Source of the DNA: Chryseobacterium sp. S0630
Lineage (GTDB): Bacteria > Bacteroidota > Bacteroidia > Flavobacteriales > Weeksellaceae
Assembly (NCBI RefSeq): GCF_024158915.1
Contig: NZ_JAMZGF010000006.1
Span: 1 to 64,000, forward strand
Direction of reading: 5' to 3'
DNA: 64,000 nt
Part shown: positions 18,145 through 26,259 of the stretch, piece by piece
Numbering within the stretch: the stretch's first letter is position 1
How the letters are laid out: each line of letters begins with the position of its first letter
Notes under the pieces: model-generated
Database searches by the model: none
Told to the model about the DNA's origin: nothing
What the model saw: only the letters and a program-made list of their open reading frames with translations
Made by a program: the position numbers and the translations under genes

Positions 18145-19467
18145 TTATAAAATTCCTCTCGCTTTTATCTCCAGATATTTATTGATAACATCGATATTCA
18201 AATTTTCCGGAAGGGTATAGACCGTATAAATTCCATATTTGCGGAGTTCCTGAATGATCAGTTTCTTTTCAAATTCAAATTTTTCAGCAATAATCTCATC
18301 ATAAATTTCCTGCATATTTTCAGGATTTTTATTGATCAGTGTCTGCAGTTCTGAGTTTTTGAAGAATACAACAACCAGCAAATGGTTTTTCGCAATTCCA
18401 CGAAGATATTTTAACTGTCGGTTCAGTCCGTCCAGCGTTTCAAAGTTGGTAAAAAGCAGAATTAAACTTCTTTGGTTAATGGAATATTTTACATCCTGGT
18501 ATAAACGGTTGAAGTCGCTTTCAAAGAAATCTGTTTTAATATTATAAAGTGCTTCTGAGATTTTCTTCAGTTGTCCGGATTTATTATCGGCAGCAATTTT
18601 ATTTTCGGCTTTCTTGGAAAAAGTCATCATTCCGGCTCTGTCTCCTTTTCTTAAAATGATATGAGAGAGTGCCATCGTAGCATTGATAGAATAATCCAGC
18701 AAACTTAACCCGTTGAAAGGCATTTTCATGGTTCTTCCTTTATCAATCAGCATAAAAATACGTTGTGATTTTTCATCCTGAAACTGGTTTACCATAAGAC
18801 GGTTCGTCTTGGAGGTTGCTTTCCAGTTGATCGTTCTGATATCATCTCCGGGAACATATTCTTTGATCTGCTCAAATTCCATAGTGTGTCCCAGTTTTCT
18901 GACTTTCTTGATTCCTCCTAATAAAAATTCACTCTGAATAGCCATCAGCTCATATTTTCTGAGATGAATAAAAGAGGGATAAGCAGGCAACATCGCATCT
19001 TTCTGGAAAATAAATCTTTTTGAGATGAATCCCAACGGTGATGATGCATACACATTCAGACCTCCGAAATGATATTCTCCTCTTTCTTTAGGCTCCAATG
19101 TGTATTGAAAAAATGTATTTGCTCCGGAAGCGATTTGTTTTTCAATCAAAAAATCTCTCTTTTGAAACTGAAACGGAATTTCGTCAATAATCTTAGTATG
19201 TATGGTAAAACTATAATTATTTTTAATATCGATTTTCACAAAATTCTCATCTCCGTTCGACAGCTTTTCCGGCAGAATTCTCTGAACCTGTAATGCATTC
19301 TTTTGATTAAAAAGCAGCAGAAAATCTACCATTGCTGCCAGAAAGCAAATCAGGAGAACAATATGGGCTGCCCACATCAGCACCGGAAAGAAAAATGCAA
19401 GAACATACAGAATCCCCACTCCGATGAGTGTAAAAAAGAAACGTGTATTGATGTATAAGTTTTTCAT
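18145..19467 (-). CDS. DUF58 domain-containing protein (MoxR/vWA-type cluster)
   Basis: A 440-residue protein with two N-terminal transmembrane segments (about 8-50), then a beta-rich part, and the DUF58 signature GDDIRTINWKATSK at about 209-222. DUF58 has a von Willebrand factor A-like fold, and such proteins usually pair with a MoxR AAA+ ATPase. A MoxR gene lies upstream on the same strand, separated only by a four-helix-bundle unit. MoxR-DUF58 systems are thought to act in protein maturation or envelope stress. The exact job here is unknown. Confidence 0.85.
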   Translation of the reverse strand: MKNLYINTRFFFTLIGVGILYVLAFFFPVLMWAAHIVLLICFLAAMVDFLLLFNQKNALQVQRILPEKLSNGDENFVKIDIKNNYSFTIHTKIIDEIPFQFQKRDFLIEKQIASGANTFFQYTLEPKERGEYHFGGLNVYASSPLGFISKRFIFQKDAMLPAYPSFIHLRKYELMAIQSEFLLGGIKKVRKLGHTMEFEQIKEYVPGDDIRTINWKATSKTNRLMVNQFQDEKSQRIFMLIDKGRTMKMPFNGLSLLDYSINATMALSHIILRKGDRAGMMTFSKKAENKIAADNKSGQLKKISEALYNIKTDFFESDFNRLYQDVKYSINQRSLILLFTNFETLDGLNRQLKYLRGIAKNHLLVVVFFKNSELQTLINKNPENMQEIYDEIIAEKFEFEKKLIIQELRKYGIYTVYTLPENLNIDVINKYLEIKARGIL

Positions 19468-19508
19468 TGGTTAGGTTGCAGGTTGCAGATGAAAGGTTTT
19501 AGGTGGTC
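19468..19508 (+). repeat. Left arm: 7-bp periodic tract, AGG anchor
   Basis: AGG (AGA once) occurs at 19473, 19480, 19487, 19494 and 19501, exactly 7 bases apart, in units such as TTGCAGG. The arm begins directly at the DUF58 start codon. It faces a matching arm in opposite orientation at 19927-19966. Confidence 0.75.
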
Positions 19509-19533
19509 GTTTATTAGCTTTTTCACTATCATA

Positions 19534-19884
19534 TTATTGTAGGGAATTAATGAGTCCGTTCAGCATTTTGGTTATTTCTATAATTTCCTGATTTAGTTTT
19601 AAATAATCATCTTCATTTAAAAAACCAAGATTTTTTGAAATGATTAATTGTGTTTCTACTTCTGCACAACTGCCTCTTGCTATTTTTAAAAATTGTAGAT
19701 AATCAGGTTTGCTTCGTCTTGAGTTTCCCTCAGCAATATTAGAGGGTATAGAAACAGCAGACCTTCTTATTTGTGATATTAATCCATAGATTTCGGTTTT
19801 AGGAAAAGTTTCAGTAATCCTATAAATGTCAGTAACAAAATCAATAGACTTCTGCCAAACTAAAAGTTCTTTAAAATTTGCCAT
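19534..19884 (-). CDS. Four-helix-bundle protein (23S rRNA intervening-sequence / S23 family)
   Basis: A 116-residue protein of the TIGR02436 family, first known from open reading frames in 23S rRNA intervening sequences of Leptospira. The family profile is easily seen: WQKSIDFVTDIYRIT near the start, then FPKTEIYGLISQIRRSAVSIPSNIAEG, and YLQFLKIARGSCAEVETQL. It is all helical and basic in the second helix. Molecular function is unknown; relatives such as Avd of diversity-generating retroelements bind RNA or reverse transcriptase. The gene lies between inverted periodic arms. A paralogue at 53629-54033 has the same arrangement. Confidence 0.9.
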   Translation of the reverse strand: MANFKELLVWQKSIDFVTDIYRITETFPKTEIYGLISQIRRSAVSIPSNIAEGNSRRSKPDYLQFLKIARGSCAEVETQLIISKNLGFLNEDDYLKLNQEIIEITKMLNGLINSLQ

Positions 19885-19926
19885 ATATAATAATTTTGTA
19901 GCTATTTAAGCATTCACTCGCTATTA

Positions 19927-19966
19927 ACTGCTACCTGCCACCTATTATCAACTACCTAATACCTAT
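19927..19966 (-). repeat. Right arm: 7-bp periodic tract, AGG anchor (minus strand)
   Basis: On the plus strand CCT (or a variant) stands at 19927 (ACT), 19934, 19941, 19948 (TCA), 19955 and 19962, exactly 7 bases apart; this is AGG on the minus strand. The MoxR stop codon TAG is part of the arm. Confidence 0.75.
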
Positions 19967-20994
19967 CTCGGTATTTCTATTCCTTCTAAAATCTGACGGA
20001 TAATTTCATCTGCAGTAAGACCTTCCATTTCTCTTTCTGGAGATACGATTACTCTGTGTCTTAAAACAGCATAGCTTGCTTCTTTAATATCCTCAGGGGT
20101 TACAAAATCTCGTCCTCTTATAGCAGCAAATGCCTTTGAAGCTGTAAGAAGTGCTAGGGAAGCTCTCGGAGATGCTCCCAGATATAAGAACTGGTTTTCT
20201 CTGGTATTGATGATAATCTTAGCAATATATTCCATCAATTGAGATTCCACAATAATTTCTTTTACCAGATGCTGATAGTTTTTCAACTGTTCTGCACTGA
20301 TAACACGGTTAATCCCTTCTGTTTTATCTTCTTTTTTGCTTTCGTGCTGATTTTTAATGATCGCTATTTCCTGCTCAAGGTTAGGATATCCTACATTGAT
20401 TTTGAATAGAAAACGGTCCAGCTGAGCTTCCGGAAGTCGGTATGTTCCCTCATGTTCAATCGGGTTCTGTGTAGCGATGACAAGGAAAGGTTCGTCCATT
20501 GTATAACGCGTGCCATCCATTGTGATTTGTCTTTCTTCCATTACTTCAAATAATGCAGATTGTGTTTTGGCAGGTGATCTGTTGATCTCATCAATCAGTA
20601 TAAAGTTGGAGAAGATAGGTCCTTTTTTAAATTCAAATTCTGAATTTTTCACATTGAATACGGAAGTTCCCAAAATATCGGAAGGCATCAGATCCGGAGT
20701 AAACTGAATTCTGCTAAACCCTACGTCAATGGTTTTGGCTAATAATTTTGCCGTAATTGTTTTCGCTACTCCCGGCACTCCTTCAATAAGTACGTGTCCG
20801 TTGGAAAGTAATGCAGCCAAAAGATGTTCAATCATTTTCTCCTGCCCTACAATTACTTTTCCGATCTCAGATTTCACTTTCTCTAAGCTTGCACGAAGTT
20901 CAATCATATCAATTCTCGACTGAAACTGTTCTTCCTGTTTATTAAGGTTGATAGTGCTTTGGTTTTCTATATTGGGGTTATCAAAGTTTTCCAT
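19963..20994 (-). CDS. MoxR-family AAA+ ATPase
   Basis: A 343-residue AAA+ chaperone-like ATPase. Walker A is GVPGVAKT at 72-79, Walker B is LIDEINRSP with Asp135-Glu136, and sensor-1 ATQNP follows. The C-terminal lid holds GASPRASLALL and VLRHRV, both typical of MoxR. It would act with the DUF58 protein to remodel or activate client proteins at the membrane. It heads the lower half of the DUF4350/DUF4129 cluster on the same strand, and an insertion-like unit lies at its 3' end. Confidence 0.93.
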   Translation of the reverse strand: MENFDNPNIENQSTINLNKQEEQFQSRIDMIELRASLEKVKSEIGKVIVGQEKMIEHLLAALLSNGHVLIEGVPGVAKTITAKLLAKTIDVGFSRIQFTPDLMPSDILGTSVFNVKNSEFEFKKGPIFSNFILIDEINRSPAKTQSALFEVMEERQITMDGTRYTMDEPFLVIATQNPIEHEGTYRLPEAQLDRFLFKINVGYPNLEQEIAIIKNQHESKKEDKTEGINRVISAEQLKNYQHLVKEIIVESQLMEYIAKIIINTRENQFLYLGASPRASLALLTASKAFAAIRGRDFVTPEDIKEASYAVLRHRVIVSPEREMEGLTADEIIRQILEGIEIPR

Positions 20995-21105
20995 AATAAA
21001 ATTAATTTATCATTCTTGCCCGATAATGTATAATTGTATCCCTTCCTGTGAATAGTGATTATAACATTGATCGGCTTTATATCATTAGGTTATTCTATTG
21101 TTATA

Positions 21106-22263
21106 TTATTTAAGTATTTCATCAAGGAGCTTATTGATCCTTGCAAGATCTTCCTTCATTACACTGGCATAAGGATCCTGAGCTTTTTTGATAAGTGCTA
21201 TTGCTTCACTGATCATTTCTATAGGTTTCCCGGTTTTCAGATGCAATTTTTTTGCAAATTCTTCATCTAAATTCTGAGTATCTATCAACAGGTCCATTCT
21301 CACTTTATTCAGAAAATACTGTGCCTTCTTGGCCATCATATCATGAAAATCGCCTTCCTGAAGATACAGATTTCCAATGCTTTTCACAAAATCCAGGGAA
21401 GTATTTCTTAATGGCTCTTCTACAGGAACTATCCTCTGTTTTCTTTTTGCATTAAAGAAGATAAAAAGAACAAGTCCTCCTAAAAATACCCACCATGCAT
21501 ATTTTAAAGGTGGATTTGACAATATAAATCTCATGAAAAAGCGTGATTCAGAACTTTTGTTGGATACAAACCAAAGGGTTTCTCTATCCTGAAGATATGA
21601 AAACACATCCTGTGCATATTTTACATTGCCGGGTTTCAGAAGATAATAATTCGTCAGGAAAAGAGGTTCGGTATGTGCATAGATGTATCCTTTCCCAAAC
21701 TTCACTTTAATAAAATTGGCCTGATCCGTATTCTTTTTCTCTACTGTTTTCCCAAGAACTTCCACTTTAGGTTTAATGAATGAGAATCCTCTACCCGATG
21801 GAAATTTATCTAATTTAATAAAATCATTCTGAAATTTTTTATCGGTAAGTTTCAGGACATTTTCTTCTTCAAAAGAGATTTCGGAATCGTAATATCCGAT
21901 ACTGTCTGAAATTTCTTTAGGCATACGGGTTACCATCAGAAATGCATCTGAGCCTTCAGATACCTGAGACAGAATTTTTTTCCATGACTCACCGTCAAGG
22001 TTATTTTCAATGACTACAATATTGTGATCTCCTTTTTTGTGCTGGCTGTAATATTCATAAGGAACCTGTTCAATCTTCTTCAGTTTATTTTTAAAAAGAT
22101 GTTTAGCTTCATTATTAAAAACAAATAATCCGAACGGAGACTTCTCATTGATATCAAAATTCTTCCGCCAGTCTGTCGTTTCTTTTTTGTTAACTTCAAG
22201 CAACGCCAGAATAATCATCACAATGACGAAAATTACAGCATATGTTTTGAAAGTTTTATTCAT
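21106..22263 (-). CDS. DUF4350-domain membrane protein
   Basis: A 385-residue protein with an N-terminal membrane anchor (about 7-24), a large extracytoplasmic part and a second hydrophobic segment around 253-270, followed by a basic stretch and a cytoplasmic tail. DUF4350 is the usual neighbour of MoxR and DUF4129 in Bacteroidota. The first domain resembles a GldG/ABC-associated sugar-binding-like fold, but no catalytic residues can be named. It starts 12 bases after the DUF4129 gene stops. Confidence 0.75.
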   Translation of the reverse strand: MNKTFKTYAVIFVIVMIILALLEVNKKETTDWRKNFDINEKSPFGLFVFNNEAKHLFKNKLKKIEQVPYEYYSQHKKGDHNIVVIENNLDGESWKKILSQVSEGSDAFLMVTRMPKEISDSIGYYDSEISFEEENVLKLTDKKFQNDFIKLDKFPSGRGFSFIKPKVEVLGKTVEKKNTDQANFIKVKFGKGYIYAHTEPLFLTNYYLLKPGNVKYAQDVFSYLQDRETLWFVSNKSSESRFFMRFILSNPPLKYAWWVFLGGLVLFIFFNAKRKQRIVPVEEPLRNTSLDFVKSIGNLYLQEGDFHDMMAKKAQYFLNKVRMDLLIDTQNLDEEFAKKLHLKTGKPIEMISEAIALIKKAQDPYASVMKEDLARINKLLDEILK

Positions 22264-22275
22264 GGTTACTATTTG

Positions 22276-23067
22276 TTAGGGTTTAAATGCCTGGTATTGA
22301 TTTTTAAATTTCTGATAGCTTTCTTCTTCAATACTGAATTCTCCATACCAGACATAATCAAAAATATAAGACAGATTAGAGAAATCTTCCTTCAGATGAG
22401 GAGATTTCAACTCTGAGACATAGTCCTTATTTGTTTTTTCCGGATTCCAGTTGATCAGTTTTTTGTCACTCAGTTTTTTAAGAACAAACAGGAATTGGTA
22501 ACGAACTGCGGAACGGTAATCTCCTGCGTGTTCAAATTTTGCAATACTTTCAGGGAAATTGATTTCATGGATATTCTCATGAAGTTCCTGAACATTAAGA
22601 TCCAGTTTTTTATTCTTTTTACCAAAAATAAAATTCCCGTCTTTTCCCATAATGTACTTAATAATGAAATACAACAGAAAACCTACAAGAATAATCGCAA
22701 ACAGACGAATAAGAATAGTAGTAAGCTCTGCCGACTTAGTGAATGCTGTTTCCCCAAAAATACTCTGTATAATCTGATTGATTTTTCGCATCAGCTTTTG
22801 AAAGAAAGATTCTCTCGGTTTTGATACAGAATAGTCAAATTCATTTCCTTTATATCTTGACGGAATATTTTCTTTAAATGTTTTCGGATACACCTCATTC
22901 TCCGATACCGGATATTTCATCAGCACAGAATCTGCACGCAGCATATTTCTGTAATGTCCGGTAGTATACAATGAATCTACCAGATCATCGGAAGCGGAAT
23001 TATCGTCCTGAGCTTTAACCAGCCCAAGAGAGAAAAAAAGCAATATGAAAAAAAGAATTTTATTCAT
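22276..23067 (-). CDS. DUF4129-domain membrane protein
   Basis: The start chosen is the second ATG (23067), which gives a clean signal peptide (MNKILFFILL to KAQ); the longer frame from 23076 adds MES. The protein has about 263 residues, with one transmembrane helix (about 121-140) and a cytoplasmic DUF4129 region near the C terminus (AGDYRSAVRYQFLFVLKKL, then WNPEKTNKDYV). DUF4129 often occurs fused to transglutaminases or beside MoxR/DUF58 genes. It overlaps the preceding membrane gene by 8 bases, so translation is probably coupled. Confidence 0.78.
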   Translation of the reverse strand: MNKILFFILLFFSLGLVKAQDDNSASDDLVDSLYTTGHYRNMLRADSVLMKYPVSENEVYPKTFKENIPSRYKGNEFDYSVSKPRESFFQKLMRKINQIIQSIFGETAFTKSAELTTILIRLFAIILVGFLLYFIIKYIMGKDGNFIFGKKNKKLDLNVQELHENIHEINFPESIAKFEHAGDYRSAVRYQFLFVLKKLSDKKLINWNPEKTNKDYVSELKSPHLKEDFSNLSYIFDYVWYGEFSIEEESYQKFKNQYQAFKP

Positions 23068-24022
23068 TGATTCCAATCGTGTCTATTTCTGCCAATTCAA
23101 CTTTCTGGTGAAGATCTGTTCTGCTGTCATAATACATCAGTCCTGCATTTACATACATCAGGTTTGAAAGAAAAAATGAAAGCAACATGGAAAATCCATA
23201 AAATACAAAAAACAGAATTCCGGCAGCTCCGGTAAAAGGATTTTGTTCAAAATTTCCATCTGGTGTAGAGGTAAGAAGCGACCCGTAAAAGAACATCATC
23301 GGGATAAATGTAAATATAGATGTTATCATATAAATAATAATAAACATCACAAATGCAGATCCCCAATATTTCCAGAACGGTGATTTCTCGCTACCATTCG
23401 GATAAGAAAACTGAGAACGCAAAGCATAGCTCAGGCTTCCCCAGAAACCTCTCTCCGAATTAAAATAATCATACATCAGAAATGTAGTGAAATTAAATAT
23501 CGTTGGATAAAGAAGCAGGATAAGAAAGAATCCGATAATAATAAGAACCAGGATATAAGAAAAACCTACTACAAATAAAATCGCAGGGGTAACAATAAAG
23601 ATCATCCCCAGGCATAGTTTTCCAATTCTTCCGGCATTGTTCTTAAAATCACTCAGAATTTCATCAGCTTTTATCTTTTCTGCACCCTGTGCAATTCTTT
23701 TTAAGTAAAAAACAGGATACAGATAATTGACAATCATCAGAACCATGAAAAGCAGGAAGGTCAATAATCCCACCGTAATCAGCATTCCTGAGTTTTCAGA
23801 AAAATATTGTTCAAAATAATAGGTTTCCCCTCCAAGATTTGATCCGAATATTTGTGAAAAGAGTTCTTTATATCCGAAAATGACAACGGTTACCATTAAG
23901 ATCAAAAGCAATCCGTTGATCAGAATATAGTTTTTAAAATAATTCTTTCCGTATAATTTGAAAAAATTGAAACTATCGCTGATAAAAGTTCCAAAGTCTC
24001 TTTTTTTATAAAATTGTATCAT
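23060..24022 (-). CDS. Polytopic membrane protein of the MoxR cluster
   Basis: Start placed at the ATG at 24022 (MIQFYKKRDFG), which gives 320 residues; the longer frame reaches 24082 but its first 20 residues lie inside the neighbouring gene and look non-native. There are about six hydrophobic segments in two blocks, a layout like the membrane part of glycerophosphodiester-phosphodiesterase-associated proteins. It has no catalytic motif. It overlaps the SpoIIM gene by 17 bases and the DUF4129 gene by 8 bases, so it belongs to the same transcript. Confidence 0.72.
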   Translation of the reverse strand: MIQFYKKRDFGTFISDSFNFFKLYGKNYFKNYILINGLLLILMVTVVIFGYKELFSQIFGSNLGGETYYFEQYFSENSGMLITVGLLTFLLFMVLMIVNYLYPVFYLKRIAQGAEKIKADEILSDFKNNAGRIGKLCLGMIFIVTPAILFVVGFSYILVLIIIGFFLILLLYPTIFNFTTFLMYDYFNSERGFWGSLSYALRSQFSYPNGSEKSPFWKYWGSAFVMFIIIYMITSIFTFIPMMFFYGSLLTSTPDGNFEQNPFTGAAGILFFVFYGFSMLLSFFLSNLMYVNAGLMYYDSRTDLHQKVELAEIDTIGINE

Positions 24023-24989
24023 GGATATGTTGATTAGTTTTTTTGTAGACAATAGACGGATATACAAAATAGTAGAATCCAATGATGGCCAGTGAACCCA
24101 AAATAATGATCAGATTCAAAATTAAAGGCATCTTCAATGCATGTCTGGTGACATACCCTTCTATAATCCCTGCACAAATGGTGAAAGGAACAGTACTTAA
24201 AAATATTTTAAATGAATCTTTAAATCCTTTTTTAAACGAATTAAATCTTGAAAACGTTCTCGGAAATAAAATAGATGCGCCCAGAATCAATCCGCACATC
24301 GCTTCCACTACCATAGCAAAAATTTCAAAAACTCCGTGAAGCCATATTCCTCTTGCACTGTCTTTCAATGCTCCATAATCATAGAAGAAATATTGAAAAG
24401 CTCCCAGCATCACACTATTGGATAGCAATGCAAACAATGTTCCCACTCCTCCGGCAATTCCGTAAATATATAATTTTGCTCCAACCTGAATATTATTAAA
24501 GATAATTCCAATGGTGCTTCCCCAGGTACTTCCACTCTGATAAACGCCTACAGCATTATTATTTTTAATATTTTCAACGGTTTCATTCACATATCCTTCA
24601 CCTAGAATAATATTCACGAAATTTTTATCATAAATGGCAGAAAGCACTCCGATTGAGGTAAATAAAATGAAAAAGAGAAATGCATACATCAGATATCTCC
24701 GGTAATGATACATCAACAACGGAACTTCTGTTTTAAAAAAGTAAACCAGTCTGTTTTCCTCTACCCTTTTGGTTTTATAGATCTTCTGAAAAATCTGGGC
24801 AGATAAATGATTCAGATAAACGGTGGTGTTACTTTTGGGGTAATAAGTCTGGGCAAAAGAAAGATCGTTGATCAGGTTTATATATAGCGAAGACAGGTCA
24901 TCAGGATTTTTTTTAATTTTCCCTTGAATAACCTGTTCTATTCCCAACCATTTTTCTTTATTTTGTTTAATGAAATAAACTTCTCTCAT
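24006..24989 (-). CDS. SpoIIM/DUF95-family membrane protein
   Basis: A 327-residue membrane protein of the stage II sporulation protein M superfamily. This organism type does not sporulate, and these relatives are common in MoxR/RDD clusters. A soluble N terminus (MREVYFIKQNKEKW, typical of Bacteroidota members) is followed by about six transmembrane segments, including the family-type GIWLHGVFEIFAMVVEAMCGL. RDD is its divergent neighbour, 28 bases away. The function is unknown, probably membrane organisation or transport. Confidence 0.82.
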   Translation of the reverse strand: MREVYFIKQNKEKWLGIEQVIQGKIKKNPDDLSSLYINLINDLSFAQTYYPKSNTTVYLNHLSAQIFQKIYKTKRVEENRLVYFFKTEVPLLMYHYRRYLMYAFLFFILFTSIGVLSAIYDKNFVNIILGEGYVNETVENIKNNNAVGVYQSGSTWGSTIGIIFNNIQVGAKLYIYGIAGGVGTLFALLSNSVMLGAFQYFFYDYGALKDSARGIWLHGVFEIFAMVVEAMCGLILGASILFPRTFSRFNSFKKGFKDSFKIFLSTVPFTICAGIIEGYVTRHALKMPLILNLIIILGSLAIIGFYYFVYPSIVYKKTNQHIHDTIL

Positions 24990-25017
24990 AATTGTTAAGG
25001 CTAAAATAATAAAAAAT

Positions 25018-25767
25018 ATGTCTCAAATAGCGATAAATACCTCACAAAATGTAAATATTAATTTTAATATTGCAGGCGTAGGAGAAAGGATGCTTGCCTT
25101 CATTATTGATCTTCTGATCAGGATTGCTTATGTGGTAATTATCCTGTATCTTTTCTTCAATATTTTCGATTTGGGATATCTTTTAGACGGGCTTGATGAC
25201 TGGTCTATACGGGCAGTATATCTTATTCTTACTTTTCCCATCTATATTTATCCTCTTGTATTGGAAAGTCTGATGGAAGGTCAGACTCCCGGTAAAAAAC
25301 TGATGAAGATAAAAGTAGTGAAAATTGATGGCTATCAGGCCAGTTTTGCAGATTATATGATCCGTTGGGTTTTCAGAATCGTAGATGTTTCTTTTGCCGG
25401 AGTGGTAGGACTTATTTCTATGATTGTCTCTAAAAATAACCAGCGTTTAGGTGACATTGCTTCCGGAACAGCTGTTATTTCTTTAAAAAACAACATTAAT
25501 ATTTCTCATACAATTCTGGAGAATATCCATGAAAATTATGTTCCTTCTTTCCCTCAGGTGATTGCTTTGAGTGATAATGACATGAGAATCATCAAAGACA
25601 ATTATACCAAAGCTCTGAAAGTAGATGACCGCCAGATCATCAGTAAATTATCCGAAAAAATCAAAAGCATTCTGAAACTGGAAATAGATCCTACGAAAAT
25701 GACGGAAAGGCAGTTTATCAATGTTATTATCAAAGACTACAACTATTATACGGGGAAAGACAATTAG
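25018..25767 (+). CDS. RDD-family membrane protein
   Basis: A 249-residue protein whose first 160 residues form the RDD domain, with transmembrane helices at about 26-48, 60-80 and 125-145. The conserved RxxAFIIDLLIR (arginine and aspartates), the GQTPGKKLMKIKVV loop and the QRLGDIASGTAVI motif are all visible. The C-terminal 90 residues are soluble and helical. RDD proteins are thought to be small transporters or channels; some act as Na+/H+ antiporters. It is divergent from SpoIIM with a 28-base gap, so it belongs to the cluster as its own transcript. Confidence 0.88.
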   Translation: MSQIAINTSQNVNINFNIAGVGERMLAFIIDLLIRIAYVVIILYLFFNIFDLGYLLDGLDDWSIRAVYLILTFPIYIYPLVLESLMEGQTPGKKLMKIKVVKIDGYQASFADYMIRWVFRIVDVSFAGVVGLISMIVSKNNQRLGDIASGTAVISLKNNINISHTILENIHENYVPSFPQVIALSDNDMRIIKDNYTKALKVDDRQIISKLSEKIKSILKLEIDPTKMTERQFINVIIKDYNYYTGKDN

Positions 25768-25925
25768 GACAGTCAATGGTCAATTTTGCTTCGCAAGTGA
25801 ATGGTCAATTTAAAAATGTTGAAAAATTCATAGCGTTGCTCATTGCTCATTACTCATTACTCATTGCTCATTGCTCATTGCTCATTGCTCATTGCTCATT
25901 GCTCATTGCTCATTGCTTATGCAAA
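25768..25925 (+). repeat. Heptamer tract (CTC anchor) with weaker opposite arm
   Basis: From 25839 to 25909 CTC stands at every seventh base, eleven times, in nearly perfect CATTGCT units, followed by CTT at 25916. The left part (25771-25812) has GTCAATG/GTCAATT units 7 bases apart, running in the opposite sense, and a small TTGC..GCAA hairpin between. It fills the gap between the RDD and GNAT genes. The near-perfect units suggest recent expansion and likely length variation between strains. A frame read through it as protein (25776-25979) is an artefact. Confidence 0.8.
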
Positions 25926-25968
25926 GGTCGGTTCAATTTTTGTATATTGAAGAATAAAGTTCTGAATC

Positions 25969-26259
25969 ATGAAATTTGAAAACAATAAATCCGGAAACGG
26001 TGGAGTTCTTACGTTAAACAATGAAACAAAAGAAGTAGGAAGACTTACGTATACTATTTTCCCGGAAGATCATAAATTCATTATCTCTTTCGTATTGGTA
26101 CACCCGGAATTTGAAGGCAGAGGAATGGGAAAATTTTTAGTAGAAGAAGCCATTAAATTTGCCAGAGAAAACAATTGGAAAGTATACCCGCATTGTTCCT
26201 ATGCAAGATCTGTAATGATGAGAATGAATGATGTGGACGATATCTTTTTAAAGAATTAA
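25969..26259 (+). CDS. Small GNAT-type N-acetyltransferase (YidJ/GCN5-like)
   Basis: A 96-residue protein of the short GNAT-like group (N-acetyltransf_14). The acetyl-CoA loop is EGRGMGKFLVEEAI at about 46-59, and the following YPHCSYAR block is characteristic of this group. Relatives are small acetyltransferase-like proteins of unknown substrate. Its 3' end overlaps the convergent glycosyltransferase gene by 12 bases. The heptamer repeat lies directly upstream, so its promoter is close to an unstable tract. Confidence 0.8.
   Translation: MKFENNKSGNGGVLTLNNETKEVGRLTYTIFPEDHKFIISFVLVHPEFEGRGMGKFLVEEAIKFARENNWKVYPHCSYARSVMMRMNDVDDIFLKN

Larger units (their letters stand above)
19468..19966 (-). 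mobile_element. Candidate insertion unit: four-helix-bundle gene between inverted periodic arms
   Basis: About 500 bases with a left arm, a TIGR02436-type gene (19534-19884) and a right arm whose repeats run in the opposite direction. It separates DUF58 from MoxR, which otherwise belong to a run of genes that abut or overlap. The MoxR stop codon lies inside the right arm. No transposase is present, so mobility would need a factor encoded elsewhere, or the unit could be a relic. This call is an inference from architecture. Confidence 0.45.

Noticed and set aside
24023..24082. Longer N terminus for the membrane protein at 23060
   Set aside because: These codons lie inside the SpoIIM gene and encode an atypical lead; MIQFYKKRDFG at 24022 is preferred.
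25839..25919. Possible CRISPR array
   Set aside because: Units are 7 bases and contiguous, with no spacers and no cas genes.
25776..25979. A 67-codon frame through the heptamer repeat
   Set aside because: Its sequence (repeated LLIAHC) only reflects the CATTGCT array; no start signal or family.
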